Below are positions 55,272 to 64,000 of a stretch of 64,000 nucleotides of DNA, piece after piece (the first letter of the stretch is position 1; each line of letters starts with the position of its first letter). The notes below the pieces were generated by a model, which worked only from the letters and a program-made list of their open reading frames with translations, searched no databases and was not told the DNA's origin. Source of the stretch: Vreelandella zhanjiangensis DSM 21076 (GTDB lineage Bacteria > Pseudomonadota > Gammaproteobacteria > Pseudomonadales > Halomonadaceae); assembly GCF_000377665.1 (NCBI RefSeq), contig NZ_KB898647.1, positions 65,559 to 129,558 of the forward strand, written 5' to 3'. The position numbers and the translations under genes were made by a program.

Positions 55272-57455
55272 ATGGAAATCAAAGTCAACTATCTCGATAA
55301 CCTCCGCCTGGAGGCTAAATTCGACGACTTCACCGTTATTTCAGACCAGCCGATTCGCTACAAGGGCGACGGCTCGGCGCCTGGTCCGTTCGACTATTTT
55401 CTGGCGTCATCCGCCATGTGCGCGGCCTACTTCGTGAAGGTGTACTGCAACGCGCGGGACATTCCTACCGAGAATATCCGCCTTTCCCAGAACAATATCG
55501 TCGACCCGGAAGACCGCTACAAGCAGATCTTCAAGATTCAGGTCGAGCTTCCCGACGATATTTCCGAGAAAGATCGTCAAGGCATCCTGCGCTCGATTGA
55601 CCGTTGCACGGTCAAGAAGGTCGTTCAAACTGGACCTGAGTTTCAGATCGAGGTCGTCGAGAATATAGATGAGGATTCTCAGGCACTGCTGATGGGCGCG
55701 CCGGAAGGCAGCGAGCGCACTTATATCGAGGGGAAGGACTTACCCCTTGAAGATACCATCGCCAATATGAGCGCGCTGCTGGCCGAGCTTGGCATGAAGA
55801 TCGAGATCGCTTCCTGGCGCAATATCGTGCCCCACGTGTGGTCGCTGCATATTCGCGATGCGGCCTCACCCATGTGCTTTACCAACGGTAAAGGCGCGAC
55901 CAAGGAGAGTGCACTGTGCTCGGCGCTCGGAGAGTTTATCGAGCGCTTGAGCTGCAACTTCTTCTATAACGACCAGTTCTTTGGTGAAGAAATCGCGGGT
56001 AGCGACTTCGTGCACTACCCCAATGAGAAGTGGTTCAAGCCTGGGCCAAACGACGAACTGCCCGAAGAAATCCTCGATGAACACTGCTTGGCCATCTACA
56101 ACCCGGAAGGCGAGCTTGCAGGCTCCAACCTGATCGATACCAATTCCGGGCGGGAAGACCGCGGGATCGTCTCGCTACCCTTTGTGCGTCAGTCGGATGG
56201 CGAGACGGTTTACTTCCCCTCGAATCTGATTGAAAACCTGTTCCTGAGCAATGGCATGAGCGCGGGCAACACGCTGGTGGAAGCCCAAGTGCAGTGCCTG
56301 TCGGAAATCTTCGAGCGGGCGGTGAAGCGTGAGATTCTCGAGCAGGAGCTGACCCTGCCGGACGTGCCGCAAGATGTGCTGGCTAAGTACCCCAGCATTG
56401 TAGAAGGCATCAAGGCGCTCGAGGCCCAGGGCTTCCCGGTGCTGGTGAAGGATGCCTCCATGGGCGGGCAGTTCCCGGTAATGTGCGTGACGTTGATGAA
56501 TCCGCGCACCGGCGGCGTGTTCGCCTCCTTCGGCGCCCACCCGAGTTTCGAGGTGGCGCTGGAGCGTAGCCTCACCGAACTTTTACAGGGCCGCAGTTTC
56601 GAAGGCTTGAACGACCTGCCGCTGCCCACCTTCAACTCGCAGACGGTGTCCGAGCCCAACAACTTCGTCGAGCACTTCATCGATTCGGTCGGCGTGGTCT
56701 CCTGGCGCTTCTTCAGCGCCAAGGCCGATTTCGAGTTCAGCGAGTGGGACTTCTCCGGCACCAACGAAGAAGAGGCCGAAACGCTGTTCGGCATCTTCGA
56801 GGAGCTGGGGGCCGAGGTGTACATGTCGGTACACGAAGATCTCGGCGCACCGGTGTGCCGCATTTTGGTGCCGGGTTACTCCGAGGTGTACCCGATCGAG
56901 GACCTGATCTGGGACAACACCAATAAAGCACTCGATTACCGCGCGGATATCCTCAACCTGCACAGACTGGAGGATGTCCAGCTGCTCAATCTGGTCGAGC
57001 GTCTCGAAGAGAGCCAGATGGACGACCACGCCGATATCATCACGTTGATCGGCATCGAGTTCGATGAAAACACTGTCTGGGGCCAGCTCACCATTCTCGA
57101 GCTTAAACTGTTGATCTACCTGGCGCTTGGCCGTCATGAAGAAGCATTGGACTGCGTGCAGATGTTCTTGCAGTACAACGACAACACCGTCGAACGTGGG
57201 CTGTTCTACCAGGCGGTAAACGCGGTGCTGGAAATTGCCCTCGACGATGAGCTTGAAATTGACGACTACCTGCCCAACTTCCAACGCATGTTTGGCGAAG
57301 AGACCATGGCGGCGGTGGTGGGCTCGGTAGAAGGTACGGTGCGTTTTTACGGACTGACGCCCACTAACATGCAGTTAGAAGGCCTGGAACGTCATCAACG
57401 TTTGATTGAAAGCTACAAAAAGCTTCACGCCGCGCGGGCGGCTCGAGCTAAGTAA
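55272..57455 (+). CDS. OsmC domain-YcaO domain fusion protein
   Basis: A 727-residue fusion. Residues about 1-135 are an OsmC/Ohr-like domain with the cysteine pair of the family (C50 in SSAMCAAYF and C112 in DRCTVKK). Residues about 148-727 match E. coli YcaO end to end: FTNGKGATKESALCSALGEFIERLS, NGMSAGNTLVEAQVQCLSEIFER, GGQFPVMCV, FGAHPSFEVALERSLTELLQGR and a C-terminal TPR-like region. YcaO proteins activate amide backbones or side chains with ATP; E. coli YcaO has been linked to RimO and methylthiolation of ribosomal protein S12. E. coli YcaO lacks the OsmC part. The start at 55272 has a weak ribosome-binding site (CCGGATG context). It is followed closely by a serine hydrolase gene. Confidence 0.9.
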   Translation: MEIKVNYLDNLRLEAKFDDFTVISDQPIRYKGDGSAPGPFDYFLASSAMCAAYFVKVYCNARDIPTENIRLSQNNIVDPEDRYKQIFKIQVELPDDISEKDRQGILRSIDRCTVKKVVQTGPEFQIEVVENIDEDSQALLMGAPEGSERTYIEGKDLPLEDTIANMSALLAELGMKIEIASWRNIVPHVWSLHIRDAASPMCFTNGKGATKESALCSALGEFIERLSCNFFYNDQFFGEEIAGSDFVHYPNEKWFKPGPNDELPEEILDEHCLAIYNPEGELAGSNLIDTNSGREDRGIVSLPFVRQSDGETVYFPSNLIENLFLSNGMSAGNTLVEAQVQCLSEIFERAVKREILEQELTLPDVPQDVLAKYPSIVEGIKALEAQGFPVLVKDASMGGQFPVMCVTLMNPRTGGVFASFGAHPSFEVALERSLTELLQGRSFEGLNDLPLPTFNSQTVSEPNNFVEHFIDSVGVVSWRFFSAKADFEFSEWDFSGTNEEEAETLFGIFEELGAEVYMSVHEDLGAPVCRILVPGYSEVYPIEDLIWDNTNKALDYRADILNLHRLEDVQLLNLVERLEESQMDDHADIITLIGIEFDENTVWGQLTILELKLLIYLALGRHEEALDCVQMFLQYNDNTVERGLFYQAVNAVLEIALDDELEIDDYLPNFQRMFGEETMAAVVGSVEGTVRFYGLTPTNMQLEGLERHQRLIESYKKLHAARAARAK

Positions 57456-57503
57456 GTTCGGCGCTTGATCGCGCCTGGTTTTCACTTATTTAATGGGAAT
57501 GCC

Positions 57504-58709
57504 ATGACTTCGATGACTTATCGCTCGCCCTTGATCGCGGCGGCGCTCACGCTTGTTTCAAGCGCAAGCGCAAGCGCAAGCCTTGCCCAGAGCTCTGAGC
57601 AAAGCCAGGCTGAGGTGCGCAAGCTCTATAGCGGTCAAATGATGCCTGACGAACAGGTCGAGCTTTCGCGCCATATCGACCGCCTCTTTCCTACCCGCAC
57701 GGTCAAAGCGGCAAGTTCCCCGCATGAATTCGGCCAGCGCGATGCCTCGCTCGAGGATTTCTCGCTCACCCATGAAGGCGTGACCTACGATATTTACGAC
57801 TTCATGGCGCTCAACCGGGTGAGCGGCCTAATGGCGGTGCACGACAACGATGTGGTGTTCGAGCAGTACGCCCTGGGTAACACGGCAGACACGCCCTGGA
57901 TGTCGATGTCGATCGCCAAGTCGATCTCCTCGACGCTGATTGGTGCAGCACTCAACGACGGCCATATCGAAAGCCTGGATGACGCCGTCAGCAAGTACGT
58001 GCCCGAACTCGAGGGCAGCGTCTACGATGACGTTACCGTCGAGCAGATTCTGTTGATGGCCTCTGGCGTTGCCTGGGATGAAACCTATGCCGACCCGGAC
58101 TCCCAGCGCCGCCAGATGCTCGAAGTGCAGCTTGAGCAGCGCCCCGGCGCTTTGCTTGAGTTTATGGGCGGGCTTGAGCGCGCCGGTAAGCCTGGCGAGG
58201 TGTGGAATTACAGCACCGGCGAGACCCAGCTGCTTTCGGCAATCATCAACGGCGCCGTGGGCAAGAGCGCCTCGGAGTACCTGTCCGAGAAGATCTGGTC
58301 AGGCTACGGCATGGAAACCGATGCCAAGTGGTGGCTGGATAGCGAGGACGGCCAGGAGATCGGCGGCAGTGGACTATTAATCACGCTCAAAGACTATGCT
58401 CGCTTTGGGCAGTTCGTACTGGATGAGTATAACGAGCCCAACGTGCTGCCCGAAGGCTGGGTGGCAGAGTCCGCCCGGCCCCATGAGATCGGCGGTGAGG
58501 AGGTCGAGTATGGCTACTCCTGGTGGCCGGAAGGCGAGGGCGCCTTCTCGGCGGTAGGCATCTTTGGTCAGTGGGTGTTCATCGACCCGGACAACGACAT
58601 GGTGATCGCCATGACTAGCGCCCAGCCCAAGGCCGAAGCCTTCGAAATCGTCCCGATCACCCAGTTCTTCCACGCGTTGAGCGATCATCTGGCGGGTGAA
58701 AGTCAGTAA
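57504..58709 (+). CDS. Serine hydrolase, class C beta-lactamase/6-aminohexanoate-dimer hydrolase family
   Basis: A 401-residue exported enzyme with a signal peptide (SPLIAAALTLVSSASASASLAQ). The penicillin-binding-protein fold is shown by the catalytic SxxK tetrad SIAK in WMSMSIAKSISSTL, the tyrosine motif NYSTGETQLL and the KTG-like C-terminal motif GIFGQWVFIDPDN. This resembles nylon-oligomer hydrolase NylB-like esterases rather than true beta-lactamases. ATG 57504 gives the signal peptide; ATG 57513 is possible. It follows the YcaO gene by 48 bases, so co-transcription is possible. Substrate unknown. Confidence 0.85.
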   Translation: MTSMTYRSPLIAAALTLVSSASASASLAQSSEQSQAEVRKLYSGQMMPDEQVELSRHIDRLFPTRTVKAASSPHEFGQRDASLEDFSLTHEGVTYDIYDFMALNRVSGLMAVHDNDVVFEQYALGNTADTPWMSMSIAKSISSTLIGAALNDGHIESLDDAVSKYVPELEGSVYDDVTVEQILLMASGVAWDETYADPDSQRRQMLEVQLEQRPGALLEFMGGLERAGKPGEVWNYSTGETQLLSAIINGAVGKSASEYLSEKIWSGYGMETDAKWWLDSEDGQEIGGSGLLITLKDYARFGQFVLDEYNEPNVLPEGWVAESARPHEIGGEEVEYGYSWWPEGEGAFSAVGIFGQWVFIDPDNDMVIAMTSAQPKAEAFEIVPITQFFHALSDHLAGESQ

Positions 58710-58713
58710 GCGC

Positions 58714-59943
58714 CTAGCCGAAGAACCAGTAACACACGCCGATTGCCGTGAGGATACCCGCGGCATCGGCGATCAATGCACACCCCAAACCGTGACGAAT
58801 ACGGCTGATGCCCACTGCGCCAAAATAGACCGCCAGCACGTAAAAGGTGGTCTCGGTGCTGCCCTGCAGCGTGGCCGCCAATAGCCCCGGGAAGCTGTCC
58901 ACGCCGAAGTTGTTCATGGTCTCGATCATCATCGCCCGCGCGCCGCCGCCGGAAAGGGGCTTTATAAACGCGGTAGGCAATGCATCCACAAAGCGCGTGT
59001 CCCATCCAAACCCTTCTACCAGCCAGCGCACGCCGGCAAGCCCTGCATCCAGAACGCCGCTGGCGCGTAAGACGCCCACGGCTACCAGCATGGCGATCAG
59101 GTAAGGCAGAAGCGTCAGGGTAAAACTCACCCCTTCCTTGGCCCCTTCGATAAAGGCGTCATATACCTTGACGCCCCGCAAGGCGCCCACCACCAAAAAC
59201 ATGATGACAATGCTGAACAGCGTCAGGTTACCCACCAGCGTCGAGGCTGCGGCCAGCGCCTCGGCGGAAAGCCCGGCCAGGGTGGTAATCAGCAGGCCTA
59301 GGCCAAGGGCCGCCACGGCAAAGTAGGCAAGCACCGTGGGGTGCCAGAGCTTTAAACGCTGAACCAGAGCGACTGCTAATAACCCCACAAAGCTTGAAGC
59401 GCTGGTGGCAAGCAGAATAGGCAAGAACACGAGCGTTGGGTCGGCGGCTCCCTGCTGGGCGCGGTACATGAAAATGGTGACGGGCAAGAGGGTCAGCGAT
59501 GAGGTATTGAGCACCAGAAACAGGATCTGGGCGTTGCTGGCCGTATCGCGGCTGGGATTAAGCGATTGCAGCGAATGCATCGCCTTGATCCCGATGGGCG
59601 TCGCGGCGTTATCCAGCCCCAGAATATTGGCCGCAAAGTTCATGCTGATCAGGCCCATCGACGGGTGGCCTCGGGGCACTTCTGGCATCAACCGGCAAAA
59701 AAGCGGGTCCAGCACCCGGCCTAGCAGGCGAATCATGCCTGCCTTTTCGGCAATGGATAAAAACCCCAGCCAAAGCGTCATGGCACCCAGCAACACTAGG
59801 ATGATATCCACGCTTACCTTGGCCATATCGAAAAGCGACTGCACCAGGCGCGCGAAAACTTCGCCATCTCCACCCACCAGCCACTGCCAGAGCGCGCCGG
59901 CAAACGCGGCCATAAAAAAGCTTAACCAGATTCCATTGAGCAT
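58714..59943 (-). CDS. Fused SpmA-SpmB-like nucleoside-recognition (Gate) membrane protein
   Basis: A 409-residue membrane protein with about ten hydrophobic segments. The first half (about 1-195) matches SpmA (AGMIRLLGRVLDPLFCRLMPEVPRGHPSMGLISMNFAANILGLDNAATPIGIKAM) and the second half (about 210-409) matches SpmB (PYLIAMLVAVGVLRASG, GSTETTFYVLAVYFGAVG). Both contain Gate domains. In Bacillus these are two separate spore-maturation proteins; in non-sporulating proteobacteria a fused form occurs and its function is unknown, with transport likely. It is convergent with the serine hydrolase gene, with a four-base gap. Confidence 0.85.
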   Translation of the reverse strand: MLNGIWLSFFMAAFAGALWQWLVGGDGEVFARLVQSLFDMAKVSVDIILVLLGAMTLWLGFLSIAEKAGMIRLLGRVLDPLFCRLMPEVPRGHPSMGLISMNFAANILGLDNAATPIGIKAMHSLQSLNPSRDTASNAQILFLVLNTSSLTLLPVTIFMYRAQQGAADPTLVFLPILLATSASSFVGLLAVALVQRLKLWHPTVLAYFAVAALGLGLLITTLAGLSAEALAAASTLVGNLTLFSIVIMFLVVGALRGVKVYDAFIEGAKEGVSFTLTLLPYLIAMLVAVGVLRASGVLDAGLAGVRWLVEGFGWDTRFVDALPTAFIKPLSGGGARAMMIETMNNFGVDSFPGLLAATLQGSTETTFYVLAVYFGAVGISRIRHGLGCALIADAAGILTAIGVCYWFFG

Positions 59944-60089
59944 GGCGGGTGATGATCCTGAACAGATAAATAAAACGTGGCGGCTATCCTACCTAATTTG
60001 TGCCGGTGCCACAGTAGCGGCTTACCAACGGTTAATGCGATGCTAATGGGATTATTGAGCGTTAGGATTACGACAGGGGAACAGTGACG

Positions 60090-60683
60090 ATGTTTATTAA
60101 AGAGCAGCAGCTGGAAGGCGAACATATAGTTCTTGAACATTTGCACTCAGGGCACATCGAGCCGCTACAGCAGGCAGTTGCCGAGGGGGAAGCGTGGAAA
60201 ATCTGGTACGCCAGTGTGCCTCATCCAGATGAAATGGCCGCCTATGTTGAGCGTGCAATGGAAGATGCAAAAACGGGCAATACTGCCTATGCCGTACGCC
60301 ATAAAATAAGTGGTGATATCGTCGGCACCACGCGGTTTTATCAGATCGATGCCCCTAACCGGCGCGCAATGCTCGGCTATACGTGGTATTCGCAGTCGGT
60401 TCGGCGTACGGCCGTGAATACCGAGTGCAAGTTTTTGATGCTGCAGAATCTATTTGAAGCCTCTGAGGCGGTGGCGGTCGAGCTGCGTACACATTTCTTT
60501 AACCAGGCATCGCGCCAGGCGATTGAACGTCTAGGGGCCAAACAGGATGGTATTCTGCGTAGCCATCAGGTCATGCGTGACGGTTCGCTACGCGACACCG
60601 TGGTGTATTCGATTATTGCCTCGGAATGGCCTGCCGTGCGCATGCATCTAAACAGCAAGCTGGAAAGCTATCGCACACTCTGA
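60090..60683 (+). CDS. GNAT family N-acetyltransferase
   Basis: A 197-residue RimJ/RimL-type acetyltransferase with GNAT features (DIVGTTRFYQIDAPNRRAMLGYTWYSQSVRRTAVNTECKFLML, then RLGAKQDGILRSHQVMRDG, the typical C-terminal acceptor region). ATG 60090 is preferred because AGGGGA lies nine bases upstream; an in-frame GTG at 60084 is too close to it. It is a single gene, divergent from the SpmAB-like gene and convergent with glgB. It may acetylate a protein N-terminus or a small molecule; target unknown. Confidence 0.85.
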   Translation: MFIKEQQLEGEHIVLEHLHSGHIEPLQQAVAEGEAWKIWYASVPHPDEMAAYVERAMEDAKTGNTAYAVRHKISGDIVGTTRFYQIDAPNRRAMLGYTWYSQSVRRTAVNTECKFLMLQNLFEASEAVAVELRTHFFNQASRQAIERLGAKQDGILRSHQVMRDGSLRDTVVYSIIASEWPAVRMHLNSKLESYRTL

Positions 60684-60716
60684 TCTAAGTCGTAATTTAT
60701 CCGCGTCTTGAAGAAA

Positions 60717-60750
60717 AAAGCCCCTGGCACGATAAAGCGTCAGGGGCTTT
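60717..60750 (-). terminator. Intrinsic terminator of glgB
   Basis: The arms 60717-60728 and 60739-60750 form a 12-pair stem with one G-U pair. On the - strand it is followed by CTTTTTTCTT, as expected for glgB termination 27 bases after its stop. It may also stop the GNAT transcript weakly. Confidence 0.85.
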
Positions 60751-60776
60751 GGAGCCTTAATTTACAAAGGCTAAGC

Positions 60777-63014
60777 CTAAAGCGCTCCAGCGGGGCGCAG
60801 CAGAAGCACCGCCAGCGGCGGCAGGGTTAGCTCAAGGCTGGCGCTTTGGCCGTGCAGCGGGGCATCTTTGGCGGTGATGCGTCCCATATTTCCCATATTG
60901 GAGCCGCCATAGCATTCGGCGTCGCTGTTCAGGCACTCTTCCCAACTGCCCGCCATCGGCACGCCCAGGCGGTACCCCTGGCGGGGAATCGGCGTCATGT
61001 TGGCAACCACTAGCAGCGGCTCGCCTGTGGTACTCCAGCGCAGCCAGGCAAATACGCTGTTGGTTTCGTCATTGCCCACCACCCAGGTAAACCCTTGGGG
61101 CTCGCTATCGCATTCGTGCAGCGCAGGTAGCTCCTTGTAGCAGCGGTTGAGATCACCCAGCAGCCGTTGAATACCGGCATGGCGGGGCTCGGTAAGCAGT
61201 GACCAGTCCAGCTCCCGGTCATGGTTCCACTCACGCCACTGGCCAAACTCGCAGCCCATGAATAAAAGCTTCTTGCCGGGCTGCGACCACATGATGGAAA
61301 GGTAGGCGCGCAGGTTGGCAAACTGCTGCCACTCATCACCGGGCATCTTGCCGATCAGCGACCCTTTGCCGTGTACTACCTCGTCGTGGGAAATCGGCAA
61401 GACGTAATGCTCGGAAAAGGCATAGACCATGGGGAAGGTCATTTCGTGATGCGAGTAGGCGCGATAGACCGGGTCTTTAGAGATGTACTCCAGCGTGTCG
61501 TGCATCCAGCCCATGTTCCACTTATAAGCGAACCCCAACCCGCCTTTCTCGGTCGGCTGGGTAACGCCAGGCCAGGCGGTGGATTCCTCGGCGATGACCA
61601 CCGTGCCGGGGACTTCCTCGGCGATGACCTCATTGAGGTGGCGCAGAAAATCGATGGTTTCGAGATTCTCCTGGCCGCCGTGGCGGTTGGGGATCCACTC
61701 GCCTTCGTTGCGCGAGTAGTTGCGATACAGCATTGAGGCCACGGCATCCACACGCAGGGCATCAATATGGAAATGCTTCAGCCAGTGCAGCGCCGAGGCC
61801 AGCATGAAACCGTGCACTTCGCGTCGGCCCAGATTGTAGATATAGGTATTCCAGTCCTGATGAAACCCCTCGAAAGGATGTTCATATTCATACAGGGCGG
61901 TGCCGTCAAAGCGGGCAAGGCCATGCGGGTCGGTAGGAAAGTGAGCGGGCACCCAGTCGAGAATCACGCCGAGCCCGGCGCGGTGGCACTCATCGACGAA
62001 ATAAGCGAAGTCGGCAGGCGTGCCGAAACGCGCGCTGGGGGCAAACTGGCTGAGCGGCTGATAGCCCCAGGAACCGCCGAAAGGGTGCTCCATGATGGGT
62101 AAAAGCTCAACGTGGGTGAATCCCATGTCGAGCACATAAGGGATCAGGTGTGTTGCCATATCGCGCCAGCTGTAGAGCTCGCCGTTGTCGCCGCCATGCT
62201 TGCGCCACGAGGCAGCATGCACTTCGTAGATACTGATAGGGCGTGATACGGCGTGCGCCTTTCCGCGGCTGGCGATCCACTCATCGTCATGCCAGACAAA
62301 GGGCGTGGTATCGGCCACCACCGAGGCGGTGCTGGGCGGTGCTTCGGTCGCCAGGGCGACAGGATCGGCGCGCAGGCCGAGCGTGCCCTGGGGCTCGAGA
62401 ATCTCGTATTTATACGATTCTCCTGGCCCAAGCCGAGGCACGAACAGCTCCCATACCCCGGCTGGGTGGCGCAGGCGCATGACATGGCGTCGCCCGTCCC
62501 AGCTGTTGAAGTTACCGACCACCGATACCCGCCGCGCATTGGGCGCCCAAACGGCGAAGCGCACACCCTGCACGCCTTCCACCGTCATGGGCTGCGCGCC
62601 CAGGCAGTGCCCCAGGTTGCGGTGGTTACCTTCGCCGAGCAGGTAAAGATCCATTTCCCCCAGCAGTAAGCCAAAGCTGTAAGGGTCCTCGGTTATCTGT
62701 TCGCCCTGGGGCCAACGAATACGCAGCCGGTAAGGGGCGCTGTGAGACAACCGGGCGGCGAATAGCCCGGGAATCTGCATACTCGTCAGGCAGCTGCGTA
62801 AGGTATCGTCTTCACGGTCGAGGACATCTACCCCTACGGCGCCGGGCATAAATACCCGCAGGAACGGGCCTTTGGCATCGCTATGCAAGCCGAGCAGCGA
62901 GAAGGGGTCACGATGAGTGCCCTGTACCAACGCATTGGCGTCGTCATCGGTCAGCCACAGGGTACGATCCACCGTGAGGCTTGACGTGGGTCTGGTGTGC
63001 ATCACCTCATTCAT
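60777..63014 (-). CDS. glgB: 1,4-alpha-glucan branching enzyme
   Basis: A 745-residue GH13 branching enzyme that makes alpha-1,6 branches in glycogen. It has an N-terminal N1 region and CBM48 domain (about 20-240; [21 protein letters not shown]), then the catalytic barrel with the nucleophile aspartate in [11 protein letters not shown], the acid/base glutamate in [10 protein letters not shown] and [19 protein letters not shown] precedes the ATG. Its first eight bases overlap the end of the TreS-maltokinase gene, which implies a treS-mak/glgB operon of the maltose-1-phosphate (GlgE-type) route, although glgE itself is not in the window. Confidence 0.95.
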   Translation of the reverse strand: MNEVMHTRPTSSLTVDRTLWLTDDDANALVQGTHRDPFSLLGLHSDAKGPFLRVFMPGAVGVDVLDREDDTLRSCLTSMQIPGLFAARLSHSAPYRLRIRWPQGEQITEDPYSFGLLLGEMDLYLLGEGNHRNLGHCLGAQPMTVEGVQGVRFAVWAPNARRVSVVGNFNSWDGRRHVMRLRHPAGVWELFVPRLGPGESYKYEILEPQGTLGLRADPVALATEAPPSTASVVADTTPFVWHDDEWIASRGKAHAVSRPISIYEVHAASWRKHGGDNGELYSWRDMATHLIPYVLDMGFTHVELLPIMEHPFGGSWGYQPLSQFAPSARFGTPADFAYFVDECHRAGLGVILDWVPAHFPTDPHGLARFDGTALYEYEHPFEGFHQDWNTYIYNLGRREVHGFMLASALHWLKHFHIDALRVDAVASMLYRNYSRNEGEWIPNRHGGQENLETIDFLRHLNEVIAEEVPGTVVIAEESTAWPGVTQPTEKGGLGFAYKWNMGWMHDTLEYISKDPVYRAYSHHEMTFPMVYAFSEHYVLPISHDEVVHGKGSLIGKMPGDEWQQFANLRAYLSIMWSQPGKKLLFMGCEFGQWREWNHDRELDWSLLTEPRHAGIQRLLGDLNRCYKELPALHECDSEPQGFTWVVGNDETNSVFAWLRWSTTGEPLLVVANMTPIPRQGYRLGVPMAGSWEECLNSDAECYGGSNMGNMGRITAKDAPLHGQSASLELTLPPLAVLLLRPAGAL

Positions 63015-64000
63015 GTGGCTCTCCCGGGCTTAGTTGTTCGACAAGTGCTGCCAGACCGCGCAGCGGTACACCCAGCCAAGCGGGGCGATTGGCGGCTTCA
63101 TAGGCAATTTCGTAGGCGGTCTTTTCGAGCACGAACAGATCGACCGCTGCCGCAGCGCCATTGGCCTGTTTCCATTCGTGAGGAAGGTCCAGGGTGGCCT
63201 GCCAGTAGGCATTCAGAAATACCTGGCGCCCTCTAAGCAGGTACTGCTCTACCACATCGTGACTAGTGCGCGTGTGGGTATCCGGGCTTTCGCTGCCACC
63301 GGACTGGGCCTCTTCAATCTTGGCATAGGCGTAGTCGAAGGAGCGCAGCATGCCGGCCACATCACGCAGCGGGCTATCCTTGGCGCGCCGCTCTTCAAGG
63401 GGGCGGGCGGGCTCGCCTTCAAAGTCGATGATATAGGCATCGTCATGGGCAACCAGCACCTGGCCAAGATGCAGATCGCCGTGGATACGCGTAATGAGGC
63501 TACCCTCGGCAAGGTCCGCCATGTATTCAATGGAGGCCAGAAGGGTATCGCGCTGCGCCAGAACGTTAGAGGCAATCTGCTGTTCGGCTTCATCGGCGGC
63601 GCCAATGTGGCGTTCAAGTAGCTCCAGCGCTTCTTCAACACGCTGAGTTACACGCTGTTTCCAGTGCGCGACATGGCTGGAGTCGGCTACCTCGGTCATG
63701 AACGCCGGTTCATTGCTGGGCATTGCCAGCACCATATGCAGCTCGCCCAGCCGCTGCCCCAGCGTGGCGGCAAACGCTTCCAGCTCTTCAAATGCACCGT
63801 AATGGGATTCATCGCGGGCGAACTCGCGGCCCTGATGATCATCCGCCAGCGCTTCACGAATGGCGCGCTCAAGTGTAGCGCGGGTCCATGACCAGGCATC
63901 GCCCTGGTTATCGATAAAACCCTGCAAAATCATCAGCGTCTGCGGGGTGCCCTGTTCATCGATCTGAGTTACTTCGCCAAGCAGCGGCGCAGTGTTGATA
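63007..64000 (-). CDS. treS: Trehalose synthase/maltokinase, C-terminal part (cut by window end)
   Basis: A partial coding region that stays open to the window edge in the same frame, giving about 331 residues; the ATG at 63933 is internal. The segment is the aminoglycoside-phosphotransferase-like maltokinase domain: NTAPLLGEV, then catalytic [24 protein letters not shown], and the C-terminal helices. In fused TreS-Pep2 proteins the missing N-terminal part isomerises trehalose to maltose and this domain phosphorylates maltose. Whether the missing portion includes TreS or only Mak cannot be seen here. Its stop overlaps the glgB start by eight bases. Confidence 0.85.
   Translation of the reverse strand, partial: INTAPLLGEVTQIDEQGTPQTLMILQGFIDNQGDAWSWTRATLERAIREALADDHQGREFARDESHYGAFEELEAFAATLGQRLGELHMVLAMPSNEPAFMTEVADSSHVAHWKQRVTQRVEEALELLERHIGAADEAEQQIASNVLAQRDTLLASIEYMADLAEGSLITRIHGDLHLGQVLVAHDDAYIIDFEGEPARPLEERRAKDSPLRDVAGMLRSFDYAYAKIEEAQSGGSESPDTHTRTSHDVVEQYLLRGRQVFLNAYWQATLDLPHEWKQANGAAAAVDLFVLEKTAYEIAYEAANRPAWLGVPLRGLAALVEQLSPGEPHE

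Noticed and set aside
56583..57284. 233-codon open frame opposite the YcaO region
   Set aside because: The + strand matches E. coli YcaO through this whole interval; the reverse frame is a shadow.

Overview
The window looks like chromosomal DNA of a heterotrophic, moderately GC-rich gammaproteobacterium, most likely a marine or halophilic member of the Halomonadaceae (Halomonas-like). This is an inference. It rests on the enteric-like ilvY/ilvC pair with a class II KARI, a ModF homologue and a full-length YcaO, combined with a polyhydroxyalkanoate phasin, two TRAP systems (DctPQM and TAXI with a fused permease and a UspA protein), a tripartite tricarboxylate (Tct) system and GlgB/TreS-maltokinase. 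I saw no rRNA, tRNA, CRISPR array, prophage or insertion sequence.

Layout. 0.1-4.9 kb: serine-glyoxylate-type aminotransferase, a 1000-residue FAD/Fe-S oxidase and a gamma-carbonic anhydrase homologue. 5-8.4 kb: lactate permease with a PdhR/LldR-like operator upstream, a GST and a phasin. 8.4-24 kb: a purine/ureide catabolic region (uraD, uraH, GntR regulator, two NCS1 permeases, allantoin racemase, puuE allantoinase, YfcC transporter, RpiR regulator, ureidoglycine aminohydrolase, allA), interrupted at 10.3-14.4 kb by ilvY-ilvC and modF. 24-27 kb: pyruvate kinase, DUF192 protein, EamA exporter. 27-34.5 kb: two TRAP operons and uspA. 34.7-37.4 kb: a periplasmic molybdopterin-domain-like protein overlapping a hybrid histidine kinase. 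37.6-40.7 kb: aldehyde dehydrogenase, Spy-like protein, lipoprotein esterase. 40.9-47 kb: tctCBA, an AbrB-type membrane protein and convergent tctD-tctE. 47-53.5 kb: RND efflux adaptor, pump and a BaeSR-like pair, apparently continuing into tctDE. 53.6-60.7 kb: TetR regulator, alpha/beta hydrolase, OsmC-YcaO fusion, serine hydrolase, fused SpmA/SpmB protein, GNAT. 60.8-64 kb: glgB and the 3' part of a trehalose synthase/maltokinase gene that runs off the window.

How it works together. Urate-derived 5-hydroxyisourate would pass through UraH, UraD, racemase/PuuE, an allantoate hydrolase not present here, ureidoglycine aminohydrolase and AllA to glyoxylate, which the aminotransferase at the left end could consume. 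A GTATAC-centred palindrome occurs in only two intergenic regions, both between ureide genes (uraD/uraH and racemase/puuE), and fits an FCD-GntR operator. The RpiR regulator sits beside the late-pathway genes, whose promoter region holds unusually regular short repeats. All three binding-protein-dependent transporters carry a strong stem-loop between the binding-protein gene and the permease gene. The least explained items are the cysteine-free molybdopterin-fold sensor partner, the OsmC-YcaO fusion, and the run-on from efflux operon to TctDE. Functions are assigned from remembered family features only; no database search was possible.
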